From Pseudomonadota bacterium (GTDB lineage: Bacteria > Pseudomonadota > Gammaproteobacteria > Xanthomonadales > SZUA-38), in contig JBCCCR010000003.1 of assembly GCA_039033415.1 (NCBI GenBank), positions 234,699 to 298,698 of the forward strand: a DNA stretch of 64,000 nt, in the 5' to 3' direction. The notes under the pieces are model-generated. The model worked only from the letters and a program-made list of their open reading frames with translations. It was not told the origin of the DNA and did not search any database. The stretch's first letter is position 1. Each line of letters begins with the position of its first letter. A program made the translations under genes and the position numbers. This document shows, in pieces, positions 55,920-64,000 of the stretch.

Positions 55920-57604
55920 TGACTACCAACACACAATCATCCGGGCGTACACCCTGGTTTGACTTCAGCAATATGAGGGGCGACGTTTTCGGCGGTATTA
56001 CCGCTGGAATTGTTGCGCTGCCGCTCGCCCTTGCCTTCGGCGAGGCGTCCGGGGCCGGCCCCATTGCCGGCCTGTGGGGCGCCATTATTGTCGGCTTCTT
56101 TGCCTCCCTGTTCGGCGGCACCGGCTCAAACGTCTCAGGACCAACCGGTCCGATGGTCGTAGTCTTCGCCGGCGTGTTTGCCTCGCTGGCCGGCAACCCC
56201 GCGCTGGTCTTTGCCGCGGTGGTGCTGGCAGGCCTCCTGCAGATTGCGTTCGGCGTGATGCGCCTGGGCCAGTACATTCGGCTGGTGCCCTACCCGGTGG
56301 TTTCCGGCTTTATGAGCGGCATCGGCTGCATCATTATTGCGCTGCAGCTTTCCCGGCTGTTTGGCCACGAGCCGGAAGGTGGCGGCACCGTGCCGGCGCT
56401 CATCGCGATCCCCGGGGCCGTCATGGATCCAAACTACAGCGCGTTGATTATCGGTCTGGTGACGCTCGGAGTGATTTTCTTCTGGCCTAAAACGCTGAAT
56501 AAATTTATTCCCGGCGCGCTGGCCGCTTTGATCATCGGCACGCTGCTGAGCCTGGTGCTCAAGGGCGCTCCGATCCTGGGCGACATCCCCACGGGTCTGC
56601 CGTCTTTCATCATTCCGTCTTTCACCCAGGACACCTTCCTGATTGTGCTGGAAGCAGCCTTCATCCTGGCGCTGCTGGGGGCCATCGACAGCCTGCTGAC
56701 CTCCCTGGTCGCAGACAACATGACCCGAACCCGACACAATTCCGACCTGGAGCTGGTGGGTCAAGGGGTGGGCAACACGATCGCTGGCCTGTTTGGCGCC
56801 ATTCCGGGCGCCGGGGCGACCATGCGGACCGTGGTGAACATCCGCACCGGTGGTCTAACGCGAATTTCCGGCATGCTGCACTCGCTGATCCTGCTGGCGG
56901 TTGTGCTCAGCCTGTCCCCGCTGGCCTCACAAATCCCGCACGCCGTACTGGCCGGCATCCTGATCAAGGTGGGCTACGACATCGTCGACGTCAGCTACCT
57001 CAAGCGCGCGCACCAAGGGCCACGCTGGGATCTGGCGCTGATGGTGATGGTGCTGGGCCTGACGGTGTTCGTCGACCTGATCACCGCCGTGGCCGTCGGC
57101 GTGATCCTCGCCGCACTGGCGTTCGTTAAGCGGATGGCCGACAAGCAGCTCGAGTCGTTCAAGAGCACCGCCGGCGACATCACCACCCAGGAGGAACAGG
57201 AAATCCTGGATCAGGCAAAAGGCAAGATCACCCTGTTCGACTTCGGCGGCCCGTTGAGCTTCGGCGCAGCAGCTGACGTCGGTCACACGGTCCGCGAGCG
57301 GGTTCGCGAACACTCGGCCGCGATCGTGCTGGATTTCTCGAGGGTGCCCTTCATGGACGTCTCAGCAGCCAGAGCGGTCGAGACCATCGCCTGCGACGCC
57401 AAAGTGGCTCATAAAACGCTCTACGTGACGGGCATGAGTGACGAGGTGAAGCGGGTCATAACCGGCCTGAACGCTGACCACTGCATCCCGGGTGACACGA
57501 CCCATGCCACCCGCCTGGAGGCTCTCAAGGCCGCGCTGGCTGAAGTGACGGGTGCCGCGGGCGGCGGTCCGGATGCCAAGCTGGCCACCGCTGGTCAAAC
57601 CTGA
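55919..57604 (+). CDS. SulP-family anion transporter, probable bicarbonate permease
   Basis: A 561-residue protein: a SulP membrane domain of ten or more helices ('GGITAGIVALPLALAFGEAS', 'SGPTGPMVVVFAGVF', 'PGAGATMRTVVNIRTGG') and a C-terminal STAS domain (about 430-540; 'AIVLDFSRVPFMDVSAARAV'). I use ATG 55919, overlapping the stop of the carbonic-anhydrase-like remnant, rather than the TTG 18 nt earlier. SulP proteins carry sulfate, bicarbonate or C4-dicarboxylates. Association with carbonic anhydrase sequence points to bicarbonate; that is inference. Confidence 0.92.
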   Translation: MTTNTQSSGRTPWFDFSNMRGDVFGGITAGIVALPLALAFGEASGAGPIAGLWGAIIVGFFASLFGGTGSNVSGPTGPMVVVFAGVFASLAGNPALVFAAVVLAGLLQIAFGVMRLGQYIRLVPYPVVSGFMSGIGCIIIALQLSRLFGHEPEGGGTVPALIAIPGAVMDPNYSALIIGLVTLGVIFFWPKTLNKFIPGALAALIIGTLLSLVLKGAPILGDIPTGLPSFIIPSFTQDTFLIVLEAAFILALLGAIDSLLTSLVADNMTRTRHNSDLELVGQGVGNTIAGLFGAIPGAGATMRTVVNIRTGGLTRISGMLHSLILLAVVLSLSPLASQIPHAVLAGILIKVGYDIVDVSYLKRAHQGPRWDLALMVMVLGLTVFVDLITAVAVGVILAALAFVKRMADKQLESFKSTAGDITTQEEQEILDQAKGKITLFDFGGPLSFGAAADVGHTVRERVREHSAAIVLDFSRVPFMDVSAARAVETIACDAKVAHKTLYVTGMSDEVKRVITGLNADHCIPGDTTHATRLEALKAALAEVTGAAGGGPDAKLATAGQT

Positions 57605-57628
57605 CGCTGCCGCAGAATCCGGCGTACA

Positions 57629-57659
57629 AGGCCAGGCGCATCGCGCCTGGCCTTTTTTT
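57629..57659 (+). terminator. Rho-independent terminator after SulP gene
   Basis: Perfect 11-bp stem AGGCCAGGCGC/GCGCCTGGCCT with 3-nt loop ATC, followed by seven T residues (57653-57659 include the last stem T). Confidence 0.95.
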
Positions 57660-57760
57660 GACCAAGCAAGTCACGTCGACACTCAGCGAGCACAACAATC
57701 AGAACTCGAATCACACGACGAGGCATCATCGGATGGTGACAAGTGAAAGCTTTGAGAGAG

Positions 57761-57834
57761 TGGAGCGGGTGATGGGAATCGAACCCACGTCATCAGCTTG
57801 GGAAGCTGAGGTTCTACCATTGAACTACACCCGC
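57761..57834 (-). tRNA. tRNA-Gly (anticodon CCC)
   Basis: On the minus strand the sequence begins GCGGGTG and ends CACCCGC-T-CCA, so the CCA is encoded. D-arm 'AGTTCAATGGTAGAAC', anticodon loop TTCCCAA flanked by CAGC/GCTG (anticodon CCC at positions 34-36), T-arm 'GTGGGTTCGATTCCCAT'. 74 nt including CCA. It reads the GGG codon. Confidence 0.97.
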
Positions 57835-57986
57835 GAGGCGCGTTCCGGCGAACGCCAACTATAGCGCCGAATTGACTAGCGGTCAGCAGCGCGACGTTCC
57901 GCACCGCGCGACTGAACCGATCGCTCGTCAAACCGCTTCGCTGGGCCGGGAGCGCTTCCCGCGGCGCGCTGCACCGCTGACCATTG

Positions 57987-59294
57987 TCAGCGGCGGGCGG
58001 GCTGGGCAAGCGATTCGCAGAGCGCCACGTTATCGTTGGTAACACGCTGGATTGGGATGTCTCCCGTTAGACCCAGCCGCGTCAGGTTGTAGGTCATGGT
58101 GCCGGCGGCGCAGCCGGAAAACGTAGCGGTGAGGGTGCCCTCGCCCGCGCCGTCGGTTTCAGGCGCAGGCTCGGGGCTGTCAAAGACACCGCCGGTGCTG
58201 GAGAAGACTGTCAGCGTTGCCGTGTTGCTGTCGTAAGGGCCTTGAGCCGTCAGCCAGCGCTGCTGAGGGCCGCCCAGGGTGGCGGTGTTGCCGGGCTGCG
58301 TCTCGCTATCGAACGTGAACCACGCCACAAACATCTGCCCGAGATCTGGAAAAACGCTGATCAGGAACCCCTGGCCGCTGGTGGCCGGATCGAACCACGC
58401 GTCGTTGAGGCCGGCGTTGATCGCAAACGGACTGCCCAGCGGGCGGATCACCACCGCGTTAGGCTGGATGAGCCCGTTGGTGCCCGAGGCGATAAAATCG
58501 CCAATCAGCGTTCCTTCCGAGGTATACCGCCGCACCGACGACGTGCCGCCGTTTCCGATCAACAGGTCGCCGCCCGGCAGCTGGGCGATACCCTCAGGCT
58601 GGCTAAGGCCGGTGGCAAAGTTGCTGAGAAACGAGCCGCTGGCGTCGAACCGGCGGATGGCGCCGCCCTGCCAATCAAGCACCAGCAGATCCCCACTATC
58701 CTCAAACCACACGTTGGTGGGTCCCTGCAGCGTGGTGTTGATCAGCTCGCCGAGGTCCGCACCCTGGCTGCTGAACTGGCGCACGATGGCTTGGTCGAAC
58801 GAGGCAACTACCAGGTTGTTGTCATCGTCCCAATCCAAGCCGATGCTCTGCGAAACGCCTGTGGTGGTGAAGTCTGGCGCTGGCGTACCGTCGAGCTGAT
58901 AGCGCTTTACCCGACCAGAGCCGGTCCACTGCAACACGTAGAGGAGCCCGTCTAGTCCGATTCTCATTCGGGTCGGGCCGCTGGCGTCGGTCGCAAACGA
59001 ATCGATAAAGGCGCCCGTTTCAGCGTTGTGCCGGTTGATCTGGTTGCTGTTGAGATTGGAGATCAGCACCACACCCTGGTCCTCCAGAAACAACATGTCC
59101 TGGGGCCACGCAAGGTTCTCGTCGGTGAACAGCTCCGGGCTTCCACCGTTCTGATCAAACTTGAGGATCTGCCAGGGCGGACTGCTGAGGCCGCCGGCAT
59201 CACTAACGTAGATTTCAAAATCCTGAGACTGCACGGGCGCCAGCGTCGCCACAATGCAGGTAAAAAGCATCAAAAATACGGATCGATAAGACAC
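57987..59294 (-). CDS. Secreted NHL/beta-propeller protein
   Basis: A 435-residue exported protein: signal peptide about 1-23 ('VATLAPVQSQ'). Residues about 25-285 form propeller-type repeats of about 45 residues ('GPTRMRIGLDGLLYVLQWTG', 'GPTNVWFEDSGDLLVLDWQG', 'QPEGIAQLPGGDLLIGNGG'). A separate C-terminal domain ('GLNDAWFDPATSGQGFLISV' and 'GQMFVAWFTFDSE') is one I remember from many secreted proteins of Xanthomonadales-like bacteria. No enzyme activity can be assigned. GTG start at 59294 lacks a ribosome site, so the true start may be the ATG eight codons in. Confidence 0.85.
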   Translation of the reverse strand: MSYRSVFLMLFTCIVATLAPVQSQDFEIYVSDAGGLSSPPWQILKFDQNGGSPELFTDENLAWPQDMLFLEDQGVVLISNLNSNQINRHNAETGAFIDSFATDASGPTRMRIGLDGLLYVLQWTGSGRVKRYQLDGTPAPDFTTTGVSQSIGLDWDDDNNLVVASFDQAIVRQFSSQGADLGELINTTLQGPTNVWFEDSGDLLVLDWQGGAIRRFDASGSFLSNFATGLSQPEGIAQLPGGDLLIGNGGTSSVRRYTSEGTLIGDFIASGTNGLIQPNAVVIRPLGSPFAINAGLNDAWFDPATSGQGFLISVFPDLGQMFVAWFTFDSETQPGNTATLGGPQQRWLTAQGPYDSNTATLTVFSSTGGVFDSPEPAPETDGAGEGTLTATFSGCAAGTMTYNLTRLGLTGDIPIQRVTNDNVALCESLAQPARR

Positions 59295-59430
59295 AATGGG
59301 GGACCGGGCAGTCGTGATATGAGCAACATACCGGCCCCGGGAGCATGCCGCATGCCAGCAACCAAAAACAGCAACTTTTGCTAACTACGACGCGCCCAAA
59401 CTCTCGGTCTGGCGGGAGAAAAGCCGACAT

Positions 59431-59493
59431 GCCTAGCGTGACGATCTGGCCAGCGGTCCGGACGGTGAGCGCACGCCCTGAAACTCGCTAGGC
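59431..59493. other. Inverted repeat enclosing a foldable 47-nt segment
   Basis: GCCTAGCG (59431-59438) and CGCTAGGC (59486-59493) are perfect 8-bp arms. Between them lie three self-complementary pieces: CTGGCCAG, GTCCGGAC and GTG-AGCG-CAC. It sits in the 251-bp gap between two divergent secreted-protein genes, 53 bp before the FG-GAP gene. Could be a structured leader, an operator or chance. Confidence 0.35.
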
Positions 59494-59545
59494 GGCGACC
59501 TCGTTTGGGACTAACCTTAACACTCAAGTTGCCGGGCCAAAGCTG

Positions 59546-61645
59546 ATGCAGAAAAACTCGATCGATCTGAAGCAAGCAGGCGCCGTTTGGATCATTGCAG
59601 TCACCCTGGTCATCGCCGGTTGGGGATCCGCGAATGGCGGTCCGAAATCGGATCCGACGGCGGCAAAAGGTTTAGACGGGCCTCGGGAGCTGACCGCCAG
59701 CGACGCAAGCCCAGGGGATCGTTTCGGTACGGCCATCAGCCTGTCCGGCACGCGGTCACTGGTTGGCGCACCGGGCAGCGCCGGCGGCAGCGGCGCAGCG
59801 TACCTGTTTGAGCTCAACGAAGCCGGGTGGACACAGATCGCCAAACTGGTGGCGCCAGCTGGCGTTGCGGCGGACGGGTTCGGCCGCGCCGTGGCGCTCG
59901 ACGGCGCGCGGGCCGCCATTGGTGCGCCCGGGCGAGACGACGCTGCCAGCAATGCCGGGGCCATCTACGTCTTCGACTTCGATGGTTCCACCTGGAACTT
60001 CACGGACGTAGTTACGGGCCCCGATCTGGCGGCCGAGGATGGCTTTGGCGAGGCGGTTGATGTGAGGGCGGACCGGATTGTGGCGGGGGCGCCGCGTCAC
60101 AACAGCAGTAACGGAGCAGCCTACGTCTTCGATTTGGTGAACAGCCAGTGGACGTTCAGCACCAAACTGACTCCCTCAGCGGGCACCATCAACCAGGCAG
60201 GACCCACGAAGGGCAGCACCACACCGAGCTTTTTCGGCGCGTCGGTCAGCCTGGGACTGGATCGCGTCGTCGCCGGGGCGCCGGAAGAAGACAATGCGCA
60301 GGGAGCCGCCTACGTGTTTGACCTCAGCGGCGGCAGTTGGACCGAGACTCAGCGTCTGGCTCCCGGGTTCCTGGAGGAGGAGGACCGCTTTGGCACAGCC
60401 GTTAGCTTATTCAACGATCGGACGCTCGTCGGTGTGCCCGGCTCCAACCGGCGCTCCGGAGCGGCAGAGATCTTCGATTTCGACGGCGCCAGCTGGGTGA
60501 TCGCTTTCACTCAGCTGGCCGTCGACGACACCACTGAGGTTCCCGTGTTTGGAGAGTGCACCGATCAGCTGGGCAGCTCGGTGAGCCTTTGGGGCGACTA
60601 CGCGCTTGTCGGCGCCGCTACGGACGACGTCTGGGGAGACTTTGCGGGCTCCGCCTACCTGTTCCAGTTCTACAACAACGACTGGTTTCGGATAGTTAAG
60701 TTCACGGAAGACGGCGGGGCTGCTGACCGCTTGTTTGGACAGGCTGTCGCGTTCGAGGCAGGCCTGGCGGTGGCCGGCGCGCCCGGCGAAGATTTTGGGC
60801 TGAGGAACTGTTCCCCAGGCATCAGCGGCCCGGGATCTGCGCAGAGTACGCGGGTGTTCGACGACCCGTCGCTGGGCCTCCTGCCGGATCAGTTTGAGGT
60901 GGACGACACGCGAGAGCAGGCCAGCGATATCCAGGTTGGGATGCAGTTTGACGTGGACGAATATCCCCAGCGACACAACCTGCACACTGCCACGGACCTG
61001 GACTACGTGCAGTTTCTCTACAACGCTGCCAGCAGCTACACCATTCGCGTACAGCCTCGGGACACCACGCTCAGTCTTGGCCTGGTGCTGGAGGACGCCT
61101 CCGGCAACGAACTGGACAGCGCTGGCTGCAGCAACTTCGATAGCCCGGGAACCGAGCTGAACGTTTTCCCGCCCGGCGGCCTGCAGGAGAACCAGATTCT
61201 GTTCCCGCGGGTGTTTGAGTGCCAGCCGGGGTCTGCTAGCGGAACCCGCGATTACGACGTCTGGGTCGCTGGCGTGGGACACCAGCAGTGTGTGCTGCTG
61301 GAAGGTAACGTCAACACGGCAATTTCGGGAGACTCGGCGCCCTTCCTCTGGCTATTTTCCGATATCAACAACACCGTGATCACCGATTCATCGGGGTTTT
61401 ATCGGCTCTGCGCAGATTACGACATCCGAGAGCTGACGACCTTTGACCCGCGAGGCATCACCCAGCCGGCAGTGATCGACGTCCTTGCGGGTGTCGCGTG
61501 CTCGCCAAACTGCATCGAACCGGACTACGAAGACGACGACGGGTTCATCCGACCCCGCATTCGCCCGGGATCTCGCGCCCGCCTGGACTTCGAGGTGCCA
61601 GGTCCCGTGATCTTTAGGAGCGGCTTCGAGGCAGTCAGCCCTTAA
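59546..61645 (+). CDS. Secreted FG-GAP repeat protein
   Basis: A 699-residue exported protein with a signal segment at about 12-30 ('AVWIIAVTLVIAGWGSANG'). Residues about 45-425 contain seven or so FG-GAP repeats: e.g. 'DRFGTAISLSGTRSLVGAPG', 'DGFGRAVALDGARAAIGAPG', 'RFGTAVSLFNDRTLVGVPGS', each followed by 'GAAYVFD'. Such repeats fold as an integrin-like propeller and bind partners or calcium. Residues about 440-540 resemble a PPC-type domain ('DEYPQRHNLHTATDLDYVQF'). The end is 'VIFRSGFEAVSP'. Its last 11 bp overlap the convergent phosphatase gene. Confidence 0.88.
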   Translation: MQKNSIDLKQAGAVWIIAVTLVIAGWGSANGGPKSDPTAAKGLDGPRELTASDASPGDRFGTAISLSGTRSLVGAPGSAGGSGAAYLFELNEAGWTQIAKLVAPAGVAADGFGRAVALDGARAAIGAPGRDDAASNAGAIYVFDFDGSTWNFTDVVTGPDLAAEDGFGEAVDVRADRIVAGAPRHNSSNGAAYVFDLVNSQWTFSTKLTPSAGTINQAGPTKGSTTPSFFGASVSLGLDRVVAGAPEEDNAQGAAYVFDLSGGSWTETQRLAPGFLEEEDRFGTAVSLFNDRTLVGVPGSNRRSGAAEIFDFDGASWVIAFTQLAVDDTTEVPVFGECTDQLGSSVSLWGDYALVGAATDDVWGDFAGSAYLFQFYNNDWFRIVKFTEDGGAADRLFGQAVAFEAGLAVAGAPGEDFGLRNCSPGISGPGSAQSTRVFDDPSLGLLPDQFEVDDTREQASDIQVGMQFDVDEYPQRHNLHTATDLDYVQFLYNAASSYTIRVQPRDTTLSLGLVLEDASGNELDSAGCSNFDSPGTELNVFPPGGLQENQILFPRVFECQPGSASGTRDYDVWVAGVGHQQCVLLEGNVNTAISGDSAPFLWLFSDINNTVITDSSGFYRLCADYDIRELTTFDPRGITQPAVIDVLAGVACSPNCIEPDYEDDDGFIRPRIRPGSRARLDFEVPGPVIFRSGFEAVSP

Positions 61646-62936
61646 GGCGAACGACCACCAGGCACTGGTCGTCCGAATTTGGGCAGTCGCGACTGTGGTC
61701 ATCAACCGCTTTTCGCACTTTGTCGACCAGCTCTTGCGCGCTCCCCTCAACGGGGCCAAGCGCCGCCACGAGGCGGCGCTCGCCGAACTGCTCGTTGCTC
61801 AGGCTTCGACACTCGGTCAGGCCATCGGTGTAAAGCACCGCGGCCTCACCTTCCGCAAGCTGCGCTTCCCCGCCGACAACTGCGACGTCGGGGATGATCC
61901 CAAGCGGCGGCCCGCCAGCCGAATCCAGACGCGACACGCAGCCGTTTCCTCGCAGCAACAGCGCCGGACTGTGACCGGCATTGACGTACATGACCCGTCC
62001 CGTTTCCGGATAGATGCGCAGAAAAAAGACGGTGACAAATGTGCCCCGCCCGAGGCTTTCAACAAACAGGCGATTCACCTTTTCCACGACGTCGACCGTC
62101 GGGAGATCCATACCCCGAAAGATCATCATCGCGGTGCGCAGCATCGCCATCACGACCGCAGCACCCGGGCCGTGGCCCGCTACGTCGGCGATCACAAAAC
62201 CCAGGGATCCGTCCGAGAATGTTCGAAAGTCGTAGTAGTCGCCCCCGGCGTAGTCTGAGGGCCGATAGTGAATGGCCACGTCCAGCGCGGGGTGCTTTGG
62301 CAGCTGATCCGGCAAGATCGCCTGCTGGGCGCCGGCAATCTCATCCAGCTTGACCTCCAGGCGGTCCCGGAGCTCGGAGACCTGGCGAGTCAGCTTGAGC
62401 TGGTAAACGCTGCGCGACAGCATGTTGAGTACCGAGATGATGACCCGCAGCTGCATCGCGTCCAGCGGAAGGCCAGGCTCACGAAGCAGAACCAGCCACT
62501 CGTTGATCTCTCCCTGCAGATAGACCGGGACCGCCAACGCGTCTCGGGGGCCATCGACCCAATCCGCGAGGGTGGGATCCTGAGTTGGGTCAAGGCAAAG
62601 ACCGATCTTCGGCTGCCCGCTTTCGATGAGTTTTCCGATCAGTCCGCCGCGGGTCACAGGGACAGAGTCCGGGGGTTCATCCCAGCGACAGTTTGACCGA
62701 ATGCTGAGCGGCGAATCGCAACCCTTCGCGAGATCCATGCGGTCCATGACCCGAAAGGCGCGATGGTCACCGGGCACAACGGCGAGGTCCAGAATCTCGC
62801 TGACGCCGGCAATCTCGTGAAAGCGCTGGCTGAATCCGTAGACCAACTCCCCTTCGTTTTGCGCCTGACTCATCGCGCGCTGCATGTCCAGCACCAGGCT
62901 CAGCGAGGGGGTGTCTTCCAGGGATCTGATGTGCAT
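61635..62936 (-). CDS. RsbU/SpoIIE-type PP2C phosphatase with N-terminal GAF-like domain
   Basis: A 433-residue cytoplasmic protein. Residues about 15-185 look like a GAF sensor; a short coiled coil (190-215) leads to 'AQQAILPDQLPKHPALDVAI', the standard opening of SpoIIE phosphatase domains. Metal-binding motifs are intact: 'DYAGGDYYDF', 'VIADVAGHGPGAAVVMAMLR', 'AGHSPALLL' and 'LYTDGLTECRS'. Such enzymes dephosphorylate an anti-sigma-antagonist; no such partner is adjacent. GGAGG lies 8 nt before ATG 62936. Confidence 0.93.
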   Translation of the reverse strand: MHIRSLEDTPSLSLVLDMQRAMSQAQNEGELVYGFSQRFHEIAGVSEILDLAVVPGDHRAFRVMDRMDLAKGCDSPLSIRSNCRWDEPPDSVPVTRGGLIGKLIESGQPKIGLCLDPTQDPTLADWVDGPRDALAVPVYLQGEINEWLVLLREPGLPLDAMQLRVIISVLNMLSRSVYQLKLTRQVSELRDRLEVKLDEIAGAQQAILPDQLPKHPALDVAIHYRPSDYAGGDYYDFRTFSDGSLGFVIADVAGHGPGAAVVMAMLRTAMMIFRGMDLPTVDVVEKVNRLFVESLGRGTFVTVFFLRIYPETGRVMYVNAGHSPALLLRGNGCVSRLDSAGGPPLGIIPDVAVVGGEAQLAEGEAAVLYTDGLTECRSLSNEQFGERRLVAALGPVEGSAQELVDKVRKAVDDHSRDCPNSDDQCLVVVRLKG

Positions 62937-63043
62937 CGGCGGAACCTCCAGCCCGTCGCTGCACGTTAACGCGCGCAGTCGAGTCCTTCAATAACTCGAC
63001 AGATCAGTGTGTTCGAACGTGACTAGCGCAAAGAACTACGGCG

Positions 63044-63829
63044 TCAGTACTGAAAGTGCTTGATCTTCTCGCCGGTTTTGCCGATGTCCGTCATCGACTC
63101 GATGCCGAGGTTCAGATGCATGTCCACCCAGTTCTGGGTCACCGCACGGTCTGACTCTTCGGTCTTCACGCCGTCCGGCGTGGTTGGGACGTCCGACACC
63201 AGCAGCAGCGCGCCGCGGGAGATTTCGTTTTTGTGGCCGACAATAAACAGGGTGGCCGTCTCCATGTCGATGCCGATACAGGTCATCTGCCGCAGCCGCT
63301 CGTGGAATCCATCGTCGTGCTCCCATACGCGCCGGTTGGTGGTGTAGATCACGCCCGTTCGATAGTCCAGGCCGTGAGCCCGCAGCTTCTCCGATACAAA
63401 CTTGTGGAGTTTGAACGACGGCAGCGCGGGCACCATCGGGTCGAGGTAGTCATCGCTCGTACCCTCGCCGCGGATGGCTGCGATGGGCAGGATGAAGTGG
63501 CCGATTTCCGTGGACTTCTTAAGCCCGCCGCATTTTCCTAGAAACAGCACCCCCTTCGGATGGACCGCCGTCAGCAGATCCATCATGGTCGCCGCATTCG
63601 GCGACCCCATGCCGAAGTTGATGATCGTCAGGCCGTCAGCGTTGGTTGCGGCCTGCATCGGTCGCCCTTCGCCATAGAGCTCGCAGCTGAAGCGCTCGCA
63701 GAAGGTGGTGACGTAGTTGGAGAAGTTGGTCAGCAGCACCCAGTCGCCAAACTTTTCCAACGGCATGGAGGTGTAGCGAGGGAGCCAGTTGCGGGTTATG
63801 TCGAGTTTATTAAGCACAGGTCGTTCCAA
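63044..63829 (-). CDS. amn: AMP nucleosidase (short form)
   Basis: A 261-residue nucleoside-phosphorylase-fold protein; AMP nucleosidase splits AMP to adenine and ribose-5-phosphate. 'LTIINFGMGSPNAATMMDLL' and 'LFLGKCGGLKKSTEIGHFIL' match the C-terminal catalytic part of Amn, and 'MTCIGIDMETATLFIVG' holds the substrate-binding Met-Glu. It lacks the N-terminal regulatory domain of the 480-residue E. coli enzyme, as in many bacteria. The start is TTG 63829; a GTG four codons in is the alternative. Confidence 0.92.
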   Translation of the reverse strand: MERPVLNKLDITRNWLPRYTSMPLEKFGDWVLLTNFSNYVTTFCERFSCELYGEGRPMQAATNADGLTIINFGMGSPNAATMMDLLTAVHPKGVLFLGKCGGLKKSTEIGHFILPIAAIRGEGTSDDYLDPMVPALPSFKLHKFVSEKLRAHGLDYRTGVIYTTNRRVWEHDDGFHERLRQMTCIGIDMETATLFIVGHKNEISRGALLLVSDVPTTPDGVKTEESDRAVTQNWVDMHLNLGIESMTDIGKTGEKIKHFQY

Positions 63830-63839
63830 AATTCTGGCG

Positions 63840-63884
63840 TATTGTAACGCAGAGCTTTCAGCCTACGGCGGCGGCGTTACAATA
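63840..63884. promoter_or_regulatory. 11-bp perfect inverted repeat with divergent -10-like boxes
   Basis: TATTGTAACGC (63840-63850) and GCGTTACAATA (63874-63884), spacer 23 nt. Each arm contains TACAAT reading outwards, on the minus strand towards amn and on the plus strand towards the window edge. Could be a symmetric divergent promoter or a repressor site. Confidence 0.4.
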
Positions 63885-63947
63885 GCCGGTGTCCTGTTTG
63901 GAGAGTTCGTTGCATTTCAGCGCGTGTCCACAAGGCCCTGGAGTTAG

Positions 63948-63995
63948 GCGCGAGCCGCCGGCCAGGGTGGTTCCCTGGCCAAGGCTCGCAACGCC
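63948..63995. other. Nested hairpin near the window edge
   Basis: GGCCAGGG/CCCTGGCC (63960-63967 with 63973-63980, loop TGGTT) inside GCGAGCC/GGCTCGC (63950-63956 with 63983-63989). No gene is recognisable in the last 115 bp; it may be the leader of, or lie inside, a gene cut by the window end. Confidence 0.4.
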
Positions 63996-64000
63996 GCTCC

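Overview
The window looks like an ordinary chromosomal segment of a GC-rich gammaproteobacterium. Supporting evidence is the high GC at third codon positions, Gram-negative envelope genes (TonB receptor, two Lgt homologues, lipoproteins), an ilvY-ilvC divergon, an ApaH/FolA/ThyA/Lgt block, and a kynurenine operon of the kind seen in Xanthomonas relatives. Secreted proteins with an 'IFRSGFE'-type tail or a 'GQGFLISVFPD' domain suggest a Xanthomonadales/Wenzhouxiangella-like lineage; this placement is inference from memory of the families. I see no insertion sequence, prophage, CRISPR array or rRNA. One tRNA gene (Gly, anticodon CCC) is present.

Layout. 1-3.9 kb: the end of a FecR-like protein, an STN-type TonB-dependent receptor and an unnamed secreted protein, closed by a clear terminator. 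4.0-6.4 kb: a tightly packed three-gene unit (small membrane protein, a divergent Lgt paralogue, and a radical SAM protein resembling archaeal tetraether lipid synthase/MJ0619). This is the best candidate for an undescribed system. 6.4-10 kb: a proline-rich TonB-like protein and PEP carboxylase. 10-18.7 kb: a GMC oxidoreductase, a four-gene tryptophan-to-quinolinate operon (3-hydroxyanthranilate dioxygenase, kynureninase, kynurenine monooxygenase, tryptophan dioxygenase) divergent from panB, and a LysR/SDR divergent pair. 18.8-21.9 kb: glk-ilvY divergent from ilvC. 22-25.1 kb: a three-gene operon with a membrane-anchored TAXI protein and a TlpA-like lipoprotein. 25.1-34.9 kb: a large alpha/beta hydrolase, a HAMP-GGDEF-EAL protein, LemA with an HtpX-like protease, a serine hydrolase and a phasin-like protein.

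35-42 kb: a dicarboxylate/amino acid symporter with a LysR regulator, a hydroxyisobutyrate-dehydrogenase-like enzyme, MscS, a TPR protein and an M49-like metallopeptidase lipoprotein. 42-51.3 kb: YyaL-type thioredoxin-domain protein, lgt-thyA, an MFS-type transporter, prmC-proS, apaH, and a folA fused to an extra C-terminal domain. 51.3-54.9 kb: a TPR-GGDEF protein and a two-component system. 54.9-57.7 kb: an unusually AT-rich, structured 509-bp intergenic region, an ArsR regulator, a 36-codon remnant resembling the N-terminus of beta-carbonic anhydrase, and a SulP transporter whose start overlaps the remnant's stop. 57.7-64 kb: tRNA-Gly, two secreted repeat proteins, an RsbU-like phosphatase and AMP nucleosidase.

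Several genes (3996, lgt, the response regulator, the TPR-GGDEF protein) have a -10-like hexamer 6-7 nt before the ATG and no Shine-Dalgarno, suggesting leaderless transcripts. All functional statements are reading-based; no database search was run.
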